Shown here piece by piece: positions 50,490-63,986 of a stretch of DNA of 64,000 bases. The DNA is from Epiperipatus broadwayi (Eukaryota; Onychophora; Udeonychophora; Euonychophora; Peripatidae). The stretch is taken from positions 436,001-500,000 of the forward strand of contig JAQFVV010006425.1 of assembly GCA_028023455.1 (NCBI GenBank). The letters are read 5' to 3'. The stretch's first letter is position 1. Every line of letters starts with the position of its first letter. Made by a program: the position numbers and the translations under genes. The notes under the pieces are model-generated. The model saw only the letters and a program-made list of their open reading frames with translations. It was not told the origin of the DNA and searched no databases.

Positions 50490-51610
50490 TTTATCTTATT
50501 ATTCATAATTTTATAATAATTTTTAAATCATCCAATTATATAATAATGCTTAATTTCCATTTAATTTTCCTCGATCTTTAATTATATTTACACATCTATC
50601 TAATTTTTTTTGAATACGCAATGTTTCATAACATATTCATTTATGATAATCTTTAACATACTTAATAACTTGAATATTATTTTCACATTCCATTTTATGA
50701 CCAATATCTAAATAATATATATACAGTTCTGACATAATAACTTTTTTACTTATTGCCCTATCATGCTCTTTCCTTCTATCACTTATTGTTCTCCCCTGTC
50801 TGTCCTATATAAACTTTCACATCCAATTTTATAAACCATTTTTTTATTTTACTATTAACAACATTCACCTTTTTTGTACAGCATAACCATCTGCTCAAAG
50901 GCATACTATTTCCCCAAGCTACCTTTACATAATCTCATAATTCCTCTCCTACTAAAATTTTATCTATTTGTCTTGAGTATTGAATAGACAATCATTTACA
51001 ATCTTTATATTTACTTCTATCATACTTTGTATTTCTAATTACTATTTTTTATAACCTATATACCTCTTTCATATTTAATGTAAGTTAATCATTTTTACCT
51101 TAAATCCTTTTAAAATCTTTACTTCATGGTACCTAGGTTGATTTAATTTTGGATCAATTAAACCTTTAATTTTTATCGTTAATATGAATCTTAACCATTA
51201 TTTAATTCATCACTCTTCTTTTCATAAAAATATCTAAATATTTTCATTTACTTCTTTCTCGACTATAAACCTAATTTTAAATATATTATTATTTCATTCA
51301 TTAAAAACTTTTCAATACTTCTACAATTTTCAGTAATAATAATATCATCCACACATCTATAATATTCTATAAACCCTTTATTTTTTATAAAGTCATCTAT
51401 TATATTTTTCTTTATACAATCTACAACCACTGATGATAATATCCCACTTAGTAAACAACCCATAACCCATCCCTTTGTATACTCCAAAATAATTCCTTAT
51501 ATTTAAAATACAAAACCTCATGTATAACTAATCCTTTGATAAAACATTAATCACTTTCTTTTTATCCATAACTGATTCTATACTAATTTTTTTTATCAAT
51601 ATCAAAGAAT
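50490..51610 (-). mobile_element. Penelope-like element fragment 1 (RT and GIY-YIG)
   Basis: Minus-strand order is RT first, GIY-YIG nuclease second, as in Penelope-like elements. The RT part (51487-51263) has KGWVMGCLLSGILS, the Penelope version of the PMGSPLSP block, and YYRCVDDIIITE with the catalytic VDD. Near 50845-50700 follow MVYKIGCES, YIGQTGRTISDRRKEHDRAI and YLDIGHKME, the GIY-YIG core with its Arg and Glu. Stops and shifts lie between them. Fragment 2 is an inverted copy of its 3' half. Confidence 0.88.
51263..51487 (-). pseudogene. Penelope reverse transcriptase fragment
   Basis: A 74-codon open piece of a Penelope RT. It spans from a TKGWVMGCLLSGILSSVV block (template grip and catalytic palm) to YYRCVDDIII, with the second catalytic Asp pair intact. 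Penelope RTs are related to telomerase RT and copy RNA templates at nicked targets. The piece lacks the N-terminal domain and thumb and cannot be functional. Confidence 0.85.
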
Positions 51611-51699
51611 GCAATTATTCCATTTCTACTTAATTTAATATTATTTTACCTATTAATATTTTTTCCATAATTTTTATATAATATTTTTATATAATATTT

Positions 51700-52830
<1,131 letters not shown>

Positions 52831-52859
52831 AGGAAAGAATAATATACATATATAATTAT

Positions 52860-53035
52860 AAGTATAGAGGATTTGAACTCAGATTTTCAAGCACCCTTCA
52901 ACTATCCACACTATCTCATATAACTGATACACATGACCACACACATGTAGAAAAGATTTATAATCACTAATATACGTATTTTATGCTAAACCAGCACTCA
53001 TCAGTTGGTCGAGATTATCATCTCTCACACATATA
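52860..53035 (-). repeat. Family Y repeat between Penelope fragments
   Basis: Matches one arm of the palindrome 39300-40040: GGATTTGAACTCAGATTTTC, CTTCAACT, ACTATCTCAT, AACTGATACACATGACC and the hammerhead block. Its place between the 3' ends of Penelope fragments 2 and 3 suggests that it is the Penelope terminal (pseudo-LTR) region, where hammerheads are known to reside. Confidence 0.75.
52961..53017 (-). ncRNA. Type I hammerhead motif Y4, one core base lost
   Basis: Minus strand: TAATCTCGACCAA, CTGATGA, GTGCTGGTTTAGCAT, AAAA, stem III ATACGTAT (perfect palindrome), A, TTAGTGATTA. Stem I pairs ACCAA with TTAGT (one mismatch) and TAATC with GATTA around an internal loop. Only the G12 equivalent (GAAA to AAAA) breaks the core. 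Confidence 0.75.
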
Positions 53036-53049
53036 TATAATCAATGCTA

Positions 53050-54165
53050 TTAAATTAAAAAACAAAACAAAGTGGAAGCAAACATCATCAATTCAAATCC
53101 CATGAATCTGGTATTTTAACGTTAGCAGCTTGTCTATTTATTAAATGCATTTTATTCCTATTTATAAAAAAACACCTTAATTTTTCATTTATTATGGTTT
53201 CTCTCTTCATGAAAAATTTTCACATTTTCAAAATCAAATTTAAACTTATATTTACATGTTTTTTCATGATCAAAGAAAACTTAAAGAGACATTAAATCAC
53301 TAATATTTTTACTTTTTACATGCTTATATAACAATTCATGCTCCCTCAATCTCTTCTCGATGCTGCACCTAGATTCACCTATATATGATAGCATACAATC
53401 ACAAAAAATTTGATATATGACATTACTTTTCTGCTTGACAGATCTGACATCCTTAGAATTATTGACTAATTTATTAATATTGTTTGGAACATAGAATGAA
53501 ACATTAAACACATTCTTATATATATTCTTAAAAAAATCACTTGTAGATTTGAAATAAATGGAATAGATATCCATTGTTTACTATTCATCTTCATTTCCTT
53601 TAGACCATTATAACTTTTTTTTAAATTGACATAAAGTATTGATTATTTGTCCCATTTTATAACCAACATCAAGCAATCCCTTGGAAAATATCTCAATATT
53701 TTTCAGTTTATCACTTTGGTAATGACATAAAAAGATCTAAAACTTACCATCTTATGCATAATTGGTACTTTTGATTTACAATTTATTTATCCCCTTTTTT
53801 TGCAATGGCTTAATTGTTAATTTATAATTTAATATACTGTTATCTCTTGTAATAATAAATCTAAATATTTAATATTTTTGTCCTGTTCCTTTTCAATAAT
53901 CCATTTCAAGCCATTCAACTTATTTAATTCCTCTACTAGAAAATTTATAGTATTAGTATTTCCACAAACAAAAACATCATCCACATATCTTTTGTCAATT
54001 TTAATATCTCCAAAAGTACACATATTTAAAATACTGCTCTCATATGTGGATAAAACAAAATTGCAAACTTGTGCAACTACAGGCAGACTCATAGGCCAAC
54101 CTTTAGACATTTTATAATATTGACCTTCAAAAGATGCAACAATGTTATCATTAAAAAATTTTAAT
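53050..54165 (-). mobile_element. Penelope-like element fragment 3 (RT and GIY-YIG)
   Basis: A different Penelope lineage from fragments 1 and 2. Minus-strand order: RT at about 54165-53829, a linker with stops, GIY-YIG at 53574-53281, and a C-terminal tail to about 53085. The tail (FDHEKTCKYKFKFDFENVKI) is mirrored in fragment 4. Together they form a second inverted pair next to the first. Confidence 0.88.
53281..53574 (-). pseudogene. Penelope GIY-YIG endonuclease fragment
   Basis: A 97-codon open piece. VIYQIFCDCMLSYIGESRCS carries the Cys pair and the YIG motif, and IEKRLREHELL holds the catalytic Arg and a downstream Glu. This nuclease nicks target DNA for Penelope insertion. It lacks the RT in frame and ends in a stop before the DHE tail. 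Confidence 0.85.
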
Positions 54166-54200
54166 GTCTCCTTCAGTTTTCTTTGATCATGAAGAAACAT
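53829..54200 (-). pseudogene. Penelope reverse transcriptase fragment
   Basis: LKFFNDNIVASFEGQYYKMS, then KGWPMSLPVVAQVCNFVLS (template-grip block), then DKRYVDDVFVCGN with the catalytic Asp pair, then IEKEQDKNIKYLDLLLQEI. This is the classic Penelope palm. The first dozen residues overlap antisense with the coding tail of fragment 4, so the true element boundary is probably near 54165-54175 and the ORF start is not genuine. Confidence 0.85.
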
Positions 54201-54480
54201 ATAAATATAAGTTTAAATTTGATTTTGAAAATGTGAAAATTCTTCATGAAGAGAGAAACCATAATAAAAGAAAAATTAAGGAGGCAATTTTTATAAATAG
54301 AAATAAAATGCATTTAATAAATAGACAAGCTGCTAACATTAAAGTACAAGATTCATGGGATTTGAATTGATGATGTTTGCTTCAGCTTAGTTTTTTTTGT
54401 TTTTTTGATTTGAATTTAATGGCAGTTGATGAAGCTTTAAGAAATTAACCAAAAGTATTTCTGCAGGTTTAAGGATTGTT
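54157..54480 (+). mobile_element. Penelope-like element fragment 4 (C-terminal tail, inverted)
   Basis: Plus-strand frame reads VFFDHEETYKYKFKFDFENV, then KILHEERNHNKRKIKEAIFI and NRQAANIKVQDSWDLN before a stop at about 54370. That is the usual end of a Penelope GIY-YIG ORF and is homologous to fragment 3 at 53275-53085. The 3' flank continues without features to about 54480. Confidence 0.8.
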
Positions 54481-54929
54481 TATAATAGTTTGTTACCATA
54501 AAATTTATTATTTTTATTATAATTACAACATTGTTTTAATTAACAGATATTTTATTTATATTATATATACTTGTATAATATTAAAGTTTATTTAGTTTAG
54601 TTTATTTTGTTTAATATTTATAGATTTATATGTATAATGTTAATAATATTGTTTAAGGTGAATAATGTCCAATAGGTGAAGTGGGTGTACTTAATTAGTC
54701 ATGTAATGTATGCAACTTTATATGTTTAAAAGATCTCAGTAAAAGTTGAAAGTCAGTTTGATAATTAAATAATTACAGTAATAATTAGTTGTTGTTTTTT
54801 TTCAATATCATTTAGATAGATTATTATACTATATGTGTATAACAACATTGTGGACAAATACATTTTATATTGGATATTTGACAATTATATGTAATGATTC
54901 AACACTCAAAATAATCCACCTTGTGAATA
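54481..54929. other. AT-rich non-coding stretch
   Basis: Nothing recognised. Confidence 0.5.
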
Positions 54930-54936
54930 AAATCAA

Positions 54937-55720
54937 ATGAATAATCAACAACTATCTGTCTTGCAACAACCTGATTACAGAAGTGTACTCAGAGAAGAAG
55001 AAATAACAGATATTACGCAAGATTATTTTTTTGTAGATGAGTCTCTACTTCCACCGGCCTCAAAAGAAAGAAATGATACACAAAGCCAACTACTTTATGC
55101 TGAAATAATGGGAAATGGGATCAACACAACAAACTGTGGTGGAGCAAGATACTTCAAACAATCCCTCATGTCATCAGCACAATGATAGCAATACTACAAG
55201 TAATCCTGTCAAGAAGTCTCTGAACAAAAGTATAGTTACATATCAAACTAAAACCACTACTTTGAGATGCACAAAAAGTATGAACAAGCAGCTTAAAAGT
55301 AACAAGTCTATCACCCCCAACCAAGGAGATATTAGCTCAGAAGAGGAATCTCCAATGAAAGTGCATATAGATAAGTCCAGTACTAAGAAAAAAAATCAGC
55401 CATTATGCACAAGTCCAGCTCAGAAGATGAAAAATCTCTGGGGAAGAAAAAAACAGATGTTTATCTCTTAAGCAGAATAAGACAACCAATATTTCAATAC
55501 ATAAGGAAAAAAGTCCAGAGAAGAAATGTCAGTTATCAAATGAGGATAATAGGATATTGAGTCTTAATTCATTAGAAGAGACTACTGGTGATGTACATCA
55601 TTTCATCGATGTTGACAGTTCAGATGGCACCCCCTTGATTGAACCCATTGTCTTAGAAAAAAACTCAGATAACACCATTGAAGATACAGACTACGTAGAT
55701 ACAGACAATTCCAACTAGAA
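54937..55720 (+). pseudogene. LINE ORF1-like region
   Basis: Two overlapping frames (54937-55185 and 55115-55471), and open sequence after them, encode a polar, Lys/Ser/Thr-rich protein without Cys-His knuckles. This is like the variable, RNA-binding first ORF of LINEs. At least two frame changes and a stop break it. The call rests mainly on its position before the endonuclease. Confidence 0.5.
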
Positions 55721-55789
55721 TTTACCTTTTTATGCTGAGAATTAAAAGGGAACCTTATATTCTTTGGGGTAGATTTAAAAGATACATAA

Positions 55790-56640
55790 CCCAATTATGT
55801 TGCATACGTTTGTAGGAGTAATTGTAAGGGGTATCAATTCATTGGAAAGGGTATATTCCATTGAACAATGGATTACAATCAATAATCCACATTTATTTTT
55901 TATGATTGAAACAAAATATCACTCAAATTCAGATTATAGAATTAGATAATGTCTTGAATCTCTTGGATACATAGCTTTCTCTGATAGCTTTACTGCAGCT
56001 GGCGGAGTCGGTTTACTTATTAATAAAAAACATCCACCTTATAAATTTATAATACTCTATAAGGATATTATTGCTATATCAGTCACATATCAAAATTTGG
56101 TAAACAATATAATGTATGTATATGCAGATAGGTCCTGCCGCATGTTAATGAAAGTCATTAATATAGTTAATATGCTATTGGTAAATAATAACAACCCCAC
56201 CCTAATCTTTGGCAATTTTAATATCACTTTATGCAAAAGTCACAAAAACCTATATTCACATGATAGACAAGCCATTTATGAGTGGTGAGGGTCATCTGCC
56301 TGATGATTCCTACTCTTTTTACACCATAAAATTCAGGTCACTGATTGATCTTTTATATGCCTGACATACATTTTCTCATCACAGCAAAATTAGAACATCT
56401 GGTAGTTTCAGAACATCTTGCCCTAGCAGTTCAGATTGAACCTGCTAATAATATTGTCACTCCCACTTGCAATACCTTCAGAATGTTGACAAAATCGAAT
56501 ATAACAGAAGCCATACCATCTGAGGCTTATATATATATTTTTAAAAAAGATAGATGTACTTGCCAAACCTATAGAAGAAGCATGGTTTGCCTTTATTGGC
56601 ATTCTTCAATCGATCATTTCCTACCATACAATTAAATGAA
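55790..56640 (+). pseudogene. LINE AP-like endonuclease remnant
   Basis: Readable landmarks: NPHLFFMIETKYHSNSDYRI (the E-T-K block), AAGGVGLLINKK, then VYADRSCRM and TLIFGNFNITL, where GNFN stands for the usual GDFN, so a catalytic Asp is lost. Frames 56097-56288 and 56345-56635 cover the second half. The domain would nick target DNA; here it is interrupted by stops. Confidence 0.7.
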
Positions 56641-57087
56641 AGGCACCATTGGCGCTACTAAAAGCTTGGTTTCAGAATGAAGGCATTTAACTCTGCCTCA
56701 TCTTCTATAGATAAGATTATATCTGTTAAGATACAGTATAAAGCCAAACAGAAGGCACTTGCAGATTATCTCTCTGTAAAGCATGTCAATGTGTTTCCAG
56801 CTCAGCAGAACTGTTGGACAAGAAGGTACTTCCATTGGGCACTGGGGCCTAATAAGCCCACCCTACTCCCACTATCATCATTATTGATGGTGATTCATTT
56901 GTTGGCCTGCCAATGATTAATGAAATCCATAAACACTTTGAACAAAAATTTCATTGTCTCACCCATGTTAATACTCCCACTGAAGACATTTTAATTTATC
57001 AAGATGATAATGGTATTATGAAGTTATGCTGAAAGCCAAACTCCAAGCATTGTCAGCTAAAATACACCCTGGACTGCATTCTATACC

Positions 57088-57849
57088 ATGCTTCCTGTTA
57101 TATCATCTAAGCCACTTCCAACTCCCATCCTATTTAGAATGCCCAACCATTTGACACAGGAGAAAAGAACAATTCCCCACCTATATCATATTGCTTTAGT
57201 CCCCTTTTTAAAGAAGCATGAAGATCCCCACACCCTCAAAAACATTCAGCCTATTTCTATGTCCCCACTCATCATTAAAATCCTGGAATCTGTCATAAAA
57301 GATAAGATCCAGAATAAGATACTCCAAAACATTTCTTTCCAATTTGTGAAAAAACATTCTTCACCAATTTTAGCCATTGGTCAAGTTAAAATATTAATTG
57401 ATTACGTTAGATAACAGAGAAAGAAGGTTGTCATTGCTATTCAGCTTGATTTCAATGCAGGATTCGACTCTGTTAACATCAGTACTCTTCTAAACCTGCT
57501 GAAAGGCCATCACATCCCAACCTCTATCATACAGATCATAGATAACCTCATGACTAACAGAGAAATTGCTGTCTCACTGAATGGCAAGCTCTCTTCATTT
57601 TTTCAATCTAACACATCCATTCCAAAAGGCTCCCCTCTCAGTGCTCTTCTCTTTATAGTCTGCATTAACCTGCTGTTGAAATCCATCAAACAACAACTAC
57701 CTGGTGTCTATGTACTAAGGCTTGCCAAATTGATAAAGCTCATAGCTTATATTGATGATGTAATCATCTTCCTCTCTTCAACAATCTATTTACCTCAGTT
57801 ATACTCCACATTGGATCAATACACAGCTGATGTATGGTCTCACCATTAA
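57088..57849 (+). pseudogene. LINE reverse transcriptase remnant (L1/Tx1-like)
   Basis: Frame 57088-57414 has LKNIQPISMSPLIIKILESV, the first RT block. A stop follows, then LDFNAGFDSVNISTLLNLL with the first catalytic Asp, then 57550-57849 with SIPKGSPLSALLFIVCINLL and AYIDDVIIFLSS, where the IDD pair is intact. Continuation 57830-58135 (GLTINPLKSAI) forms the thumb side. Stops at 57413 and frame changes make it inactive. Confidence 0.82.
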
Positions 57850-59425
57850 CCCATTGAAATCAGCTATACGGAAGATATCCTCAGGTCAGAAGATTGTATC
57901 CAAATTTACAGCCAACCCTCAAAAGTTTTGCAGCTTTGAGATATCCAAATCATACTTCCAAATGTCCAAAGATATTCAAAATCACATTCTGCACTCAATG
58001 GAAAGACTTACTAAAGGTCTGTCTAAAGTCTACCTTTCCTTACATGGTAAGGTAATGCTTCTCAATATGAAGATGATGGCCAAGCTCAACCATTACATGC
58101 CCATCATGAGGATCACTAAGACTTTCATCAGTTAAATGAATTCTCTTGCATCCTGACTTTTCTGGGGAGGTAAAGTTGTTGCAATTAGCATTAACAGGAT
58201 GCAACTTCACCGGAAGTATAATGGACTTTCTTATCATGCTATTCAAGCCATTCATATTCAAAAAAGATATTTAATTTTATCACCTGCTTATCAAATCATT
58301 TGGATATGAGCAAGTCATTTTGCCAGTAATCCTGATGGATAGACCCCCCTCCTACAGTTAAGAACTTCCTTGATGTGGCGATTGATTTGATCAAAAGCTA
58401 CATGGTAATTTCGAATTATATGTTTGATAACAGGGTTAATATTTGGCAAGCACATAGTCTCATTCGCCCTCTCACAATTCCCATAATGCCACTACTTGCC
58501 CTTACCAATAATAAGATCATCTCCCTCTTCAGGTGATGGGCTATGGAACCAAAATTATTTGATTTCATTATTAAGATAAATTTAAATGCCATTATCACTA
58601 ATTGGTTTCTCTTCCATAGGTGAGGCCCAATCAGCCCACTCTGCCATACTCATGACAAAACATTTGACCATCTGGTTTACTCATGCCATGGACTCTGGAG
58701 GTCTAGAAGGATTATCACTGATAACCTTAAAGTGAATTTTTACCTTGTTATCTCTCTTAAGAACAGTATTAGGACAAGATCCATCCCTACTATTAAGCTT
58801 TCATTATTTATCAACTATGCATTCTGGTCTACTCATTGTAAAATGGTTTTCAATCCCAGAGCAATTCATGAGGGAAAATTTTTTCTGAATAAACTTATAA
58901 AATTTAAAAACCGTGACATGATCCTAGCTCCAAAAGTATTATTTGAGGAAACATGGACTCTGATTGCATTGAAAAAATGATTGCTGGTAAAACGCTTTTT
59001 TTCTTCTGTCTAAGATATTGCTGAAAGTGGTTTTGTTAATAATCAGAAAGTTCAGATCCTTTAGTTATCAAAATGGATATTTAACTGAACACATCAGATT
59101 TAGCATAAATACCTAAGCCTTCATAGTTGTAGTGATTTTTCCAATGGTGATCTGACCAAACTCTAGATTGACTAAATGACTCTTGGTAGTGTGAGGCAAT
59201 TTGTCTAGGTGAGTTGGGAGAGCTTAATTGGTCTATTTGTGGGTTAACAGTAGACCAGGTATTCAGGTTTACCTCTTGCCCAGAATAATACTATCTTATA
59301 TTTATTTATAATCATGTAATTATTCTTTATGTTTGTAATTCTAGCTTTCCTTTTCAATTTACCATGTATACATAATTGTCACTGTAAACATTGTACTTGT
59401 TTAATAAATATTTGAAAAAAAAATC

Positions 59426-60244
59426 ATTTATTTACACTTGGGATTCAAGATCTTGCATAGATAATATATTAGAATGAATATCAGTTCAGAGGAGAAGCTC
59501 ATGTGGCCTTGTTTAAATTGATTTATAATTTAAATTTACAAATCGGATTAAATTTTTACTCACAGTAATAACTCTGTATATAAAAACAATTAAATACGAA
59601 ATATGAAAATATCACATTATTCTGTGCTAAATAATGTTCTATAAATTACAGTAAAAAATCCCTATTTATGAATGCATCTAAATAAATATCATTTATCTTG
59701 CAAGTTAAAAATTTCAAATTCACTTCTAGTCCTATACCTTATATAAATAATAGATTAAGCTATAATATTTATTAGAATAGAATTTCAAATTATAGAGATA
59801 TAAATACAAAGTAGATTAGTATACTATTAGTAGATAATGATGGGTTGCAGATGAAAATGTATATATTTTGGACTTTAAAATGGATTATTTTGACATTAAA
59901 AAGTTTTCATAATGAGAGATTTGAAAAGTTTCTCATTCCAATTCATAGCATTATTTAACATTATATAGAATGACATTGATTTTATAAGTTATTTCTTGAT
60001 AATGTTATCTAAAGATTTAGATTTAATTCTTCCTTATGGATTTAAATTACATTCTGACAAATGAGGCTGTTTGGACATTTCCATTCATTTGATAGTTATC
60101 TTTAAAGTATCTTATGATCTTATATTTATATAAGATCATTGTAGCTGAAAAATGAATTATCAGCAATATGACTTACTTTCATATTAAAAGACATTACATT
60201 ACTAGATATCATTATTTTAACCATTATCATTCAATTGCAAGATA
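59426..60244. other. AT-rich non-coding stretch
   Basis: Nothing recognised. Confidence 0.5.
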
Positions 60245-60650
60245 GAAGTTATTTCAAGTTCTCTCATCTTCACAATACCTCAGCAAATGTTCTTATTTTA
60301 TCAATTTATCTCATATATAATCCCTTTCTAAATCTTTCATAAGCTCTTGGTATCCAGTTTAAGACTTTATTTATTCTGTTCCATTTTAGTTTCTTAATCT
60401 TTTCAATGAACCAATTTGTTCTGTTACCCACATATTTTGTTTTTGATTTCTCTTTGTTACTCCTAATATCTCTATATTTAATTGAGTGGTCTTCTGTTCA
60501 AGCACATAGAGAAAATTCTATTAAAAATTCAAATTATTTTTAGCAAAAGACTTCCATCCCACTTTAATTCTATGATTAACTCTGTTCCCTCTGATTTTAT
60601 TTATATTAATAATCTGATTGAATCAAGAGATAATTAGTGAAATAACTTAT
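60245..60650 (-). pseudogene. RTE-like LINE C-terminal fragment
   Basis: On the minus strand, across frames, I read NHRIKVGWKSFAKN, then ILGVTKRNQKQNMWVTEQ, FIEKIKKLKWNR, VLNWIPRAYERFRKGL and, after a stop in place of Trp, IDKIRTFAEVL. This is the well-known order at the C-terminus of RTE-type LINE proteins (R.GW.AF, MLG...DR..N.W, LKW.WAGH, W.PR...R.RG, RW.DDI..AG). The YG.E.W segment and the GH pair are missing through deletions. The upstream RT is not recognisable. Confidence 0.7.
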
Positions 60651-63206
60651 GGACTTCAATAAATATTATTTTAGGATTCAATAAATGATTAAAATTTTGA
60701 AAAAGCTAAATGATAGCAAGATAATTTTTCTGCATTATTTTTTTAATCAACTAATAAATTATAATATTTGGAATTGGCATCCATTATGTACTTGAAATAA
60801 AGCAAACCCTAATACTTACAGTTATTAGTTTTAAAATAAAATGTTTGTTTAATGTTTGATTAAGCCATAATTATTCTCTTGAGGATTTTATTTAACTAAA
60901 AATCATAACCTTTTATAAAGAAAATTTTCATTAGAATTCTTTTTTAATTAAAAACGAGACTTTTTATTCATGGCAAAGTTCTTTTATAAGACATATAATA
61001 AAGATTATAAAGTTCTAAAAGTGCTTTTGTTTCATAATATAAGAGGAAAATAATTATATTGCAGCAATTTTGTCAGTACGAATATATCCGTCTTTTTGTT
61101 AATCATGGATCCAAAAATATTATTTCTTCTCTAATATATTATATATTTTTTTAATTTTATAGTTTTCTAATAACATTCTGTTAAGAATAGGTCTAAATGA
61201 TGCAAGCATTATTTCTGATTTTTAAATGCAATGACTACATTGTATAATGTCATTTGTTATTACAAAATAACATTTGGACCAATGATTTTAAAAATTGCTC
61301 ACTGGTGACTAATATAAAAGTCACTATTTTAAAAAAAAACATTTAAGTGTGGTATATCCAGAAGACTGCATACTTTTTTCTTCAGGATGTATAGATGTTT
61401 GTTATTGGAGATTCGAACAAACTTCTATATTGTAGATATTCATTTCTTTTGCAAATAATGGTTTAATATAAGCATCTTTCATCCAAAACAATCTTACCAA
61501 ACCATAGATCTTTTAACTACCATTGAAATTATTTCCTCCATTTAAAGTTCACACACTTGAATTTGATAAAATTTCATTTTATTTCAAATGATTTTATGGT
61601 TGATGTAAAATAAATTGTGATATCTATTTTATAAATTATTCACTATTGGTTAATTATTTAGGTTAAGAAGTTTGATTCCTTAACATAACTGTTAATTTTT
61701 ATTAGCTTTATGATTTATTTTTTTTCTGTGAATACAACTGATTAATGAAATAAAGTTTTGAGTGAAAAAAAATTATATAAGTCTTTCATTACATAAAATA
61801 TTCTGCTTCAATACTGAAATGAATTGTAAATTAGCCCAATCATGGTCATAAATGACCATTTAAATTCTTATTTGCAGTTTTATGACACAATTCTTTATTA
61901 CCAATTTAGCCTTTTTGTCATTTTCTCATACACTTTGTAAATTCCAATAAAACAAGGAAAGAATTTTAAACTTTTTGTTCAGTATTTTTGTTAGTAATCT
62001 TTTTAATATTACAGATATTTGACCAAATAAGGATAATTTTATACTTTATTAAGAAATCTCCTTTCATAAACCAAAAATCTTTAAAATATTTTTTTCTCAA
62101 GTATTCAACAAATTCTACATTAGTTGCTTGTCTCCACACAAATTTCATAATAAAATTTTTGATATTATAGGTTACACATAGATATTCATTTTAATTAATT
62201 ATTCTCATGAATCTACATGCTTGATAATGTTTTCTTCAAATCTATGTTACTTGTCTTTATTCTATTCTCAGCATATAAAGGTATGGGTCTTATCAAACCA
62301 TGAACAAGCAGGCAATATATAGCAATTAAAAAATTAATACTTAAAGATTGTGGAAGTAGTGGAACTTCCACAATGATGAATCCAAAAATATCTTCTAGAT
62401 CCTCTTTCTTTTTTTAAATGGGTAATCTTGGTTTAGATTTATAAGATATTTCATTGATATAACTTCCTTTCTCAATGTATATCAGTCTTATTTGAATTTA
62501 TTTTTGTCAGTGACAGTCAAAAAAATCAGCCATTCTTTCTATAATTCAATGATCAGCCACAGGGACCATGTGCTCAACTGACTGAGATAAATTTTGCCTA
62601 ACAATTGCCATAACCTTTTTTTTTGGAAATTAAAACATGGTTATGGTATTTAATATAAACATCTAGGAAGAACTACATACTATTTTGCTCATTACATTTT
62701 CATGTCATTTTGAAACCTGATACATAATAACCAGTTGTTATTATGCAATCCAAAAATAATTGAAAATGACATTGCTATAGATTGTGTATGTGATGGATAT
62801 TATAAATAAATAGTTTTTAAACCTTTCAGTGGCATCAAAATGGTGATTACATGCTATTATCATAGGTTCTTTATTGTCTAATATGTTTATTAAAAAGAAA
62901 TCTTAAAAATTATTTATATATTTAATGGGATTTTCTTCCATTTGTTCACAACATATTTTAATTTTATAAATTTATTGATAAAACTATGATAATTTCTCTT
63001 AAGATGTTTAAAGTAGCTTTTATTTCTGCCTATTCAAATATTATATTAGAGATAGTTCTATTATTTAATCACAAAAACTTTTAATTTTAAGAATTGGTTA
63101 TATATATTTGCATATAATAACATTATTTTAGAGCTTTTGTAGAATGATTATCATATTTATGCTTTTTTATCTTCCTTGACACCTCATCCTTCTTTTGTAT
63201 ATATAT
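60651..63206. other. AT-rich stretch, possibly decayed LINE body
   Basis: No motif could be read. Upstream RT sequence of the fragment at 60245-60650 would be expected here on the minus strand, and short frames such as 61966-62148 have some protein-like character, but no catalytic block is visible. Confidence 0.35.
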
Positions 63207-63354
63207 AGAAAAAACAAAAAAACACAAGTTAAAAAACTTGCTAATGCTTGTATTTATGATAACAGATGGCATTCTACCAAAAACACCATCAAGCGTAGTT
63301 TTCTGTTTACATAAACGTCAGAGCAAGTATTCACTATTTCTAACGTTAATTTCA

Positions 63355-63398
63355 CTTTCAGACCATGATTTCAAGCTATTTGCTATCATCAGTGAAAG
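63355..63398 (-). ncRNA. Type I hammerhead ribozyme motif X2a, core intact
   Basis: Minus strand: CTTTCA, CTGATGA, AGCAAATAGCT, GAAA, stem III ATCATGGT, C, TGAAAG. All core bases are present, with the canonical CTGATGA instead of the CTGACGA in X1. The U-U at the base of stem II remains. Confidence 0.75.
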
Positions 63399-63986
63399 AC
63401 AGGAATAAGAAACTAGATCTAAACACAAACTCTGAGCATTTATGAAATAGTTTCTATTCAGCTTGCAAGCGTGAATCTTTTAGACATGTTAATGTCTTCA
63501 AACTCAGCATAACAAACCAGATATCTACATGGGTCTGATCTCAGTTCAGCATCACCACATAGTAGAAGCCTCTGCAATATACATCATTGCAAGAAAGACC
63601 TCAAAGGTACATTTATGAAAAACAAAAAAACACAAGTTAAAAAACTTGCTAACGCTTGTATTTATGATAACAGATGGCGTTCTACCAAAAACACCGTCAA
63701 GCGTAGTTTTCTGTTATCATAAATACAAGCGTTAGCAAGTTTTTTAACTTGTGTTTTTTTGTTTTTTATAAATGTACCTTTGAGATCTTTCTTGCAATGA
63801 TGTATATTGCAGAGGCTTCTACTATGTGGTGATGCTGAACTGAGATCAGACCCATGTAGTTATCTGGCTTGCTATGCTGAGTTTGAAAACATTTTACATG
63901 TCTAAAAGATTCACGCTTGCAAGCTGAATAAAAACTGTTTCATAAATGCTCAGAGTTTGTGTTTAGATCTAGTTTCTTATTCCTGT

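Larger units (their letters stand above)
54930..59425 (+). mobile_element. L1/Tx1-like LINE with poly(A) tail
   Basis: Order: ORF1-like hydrophilic region (54937 to about 55720), AP-type endonuclease (about 55790-56640), reverse transcriptase (about 57090-57850), C-terminal region (to about 58980), 3' untranslated part, AATAAA at about 59402 and an A-run ending at 59424. RT wording (GSPLSALLF, AYIDDVIIFLSS, then GLTINPLKSA) fits the L1/Tx1 group rather than Jockey/CR1, and so does the poly(A) end. It is close to full length at 4.5 kb but has many frameshifts and stops, so it is dead. Confidence 0.85.
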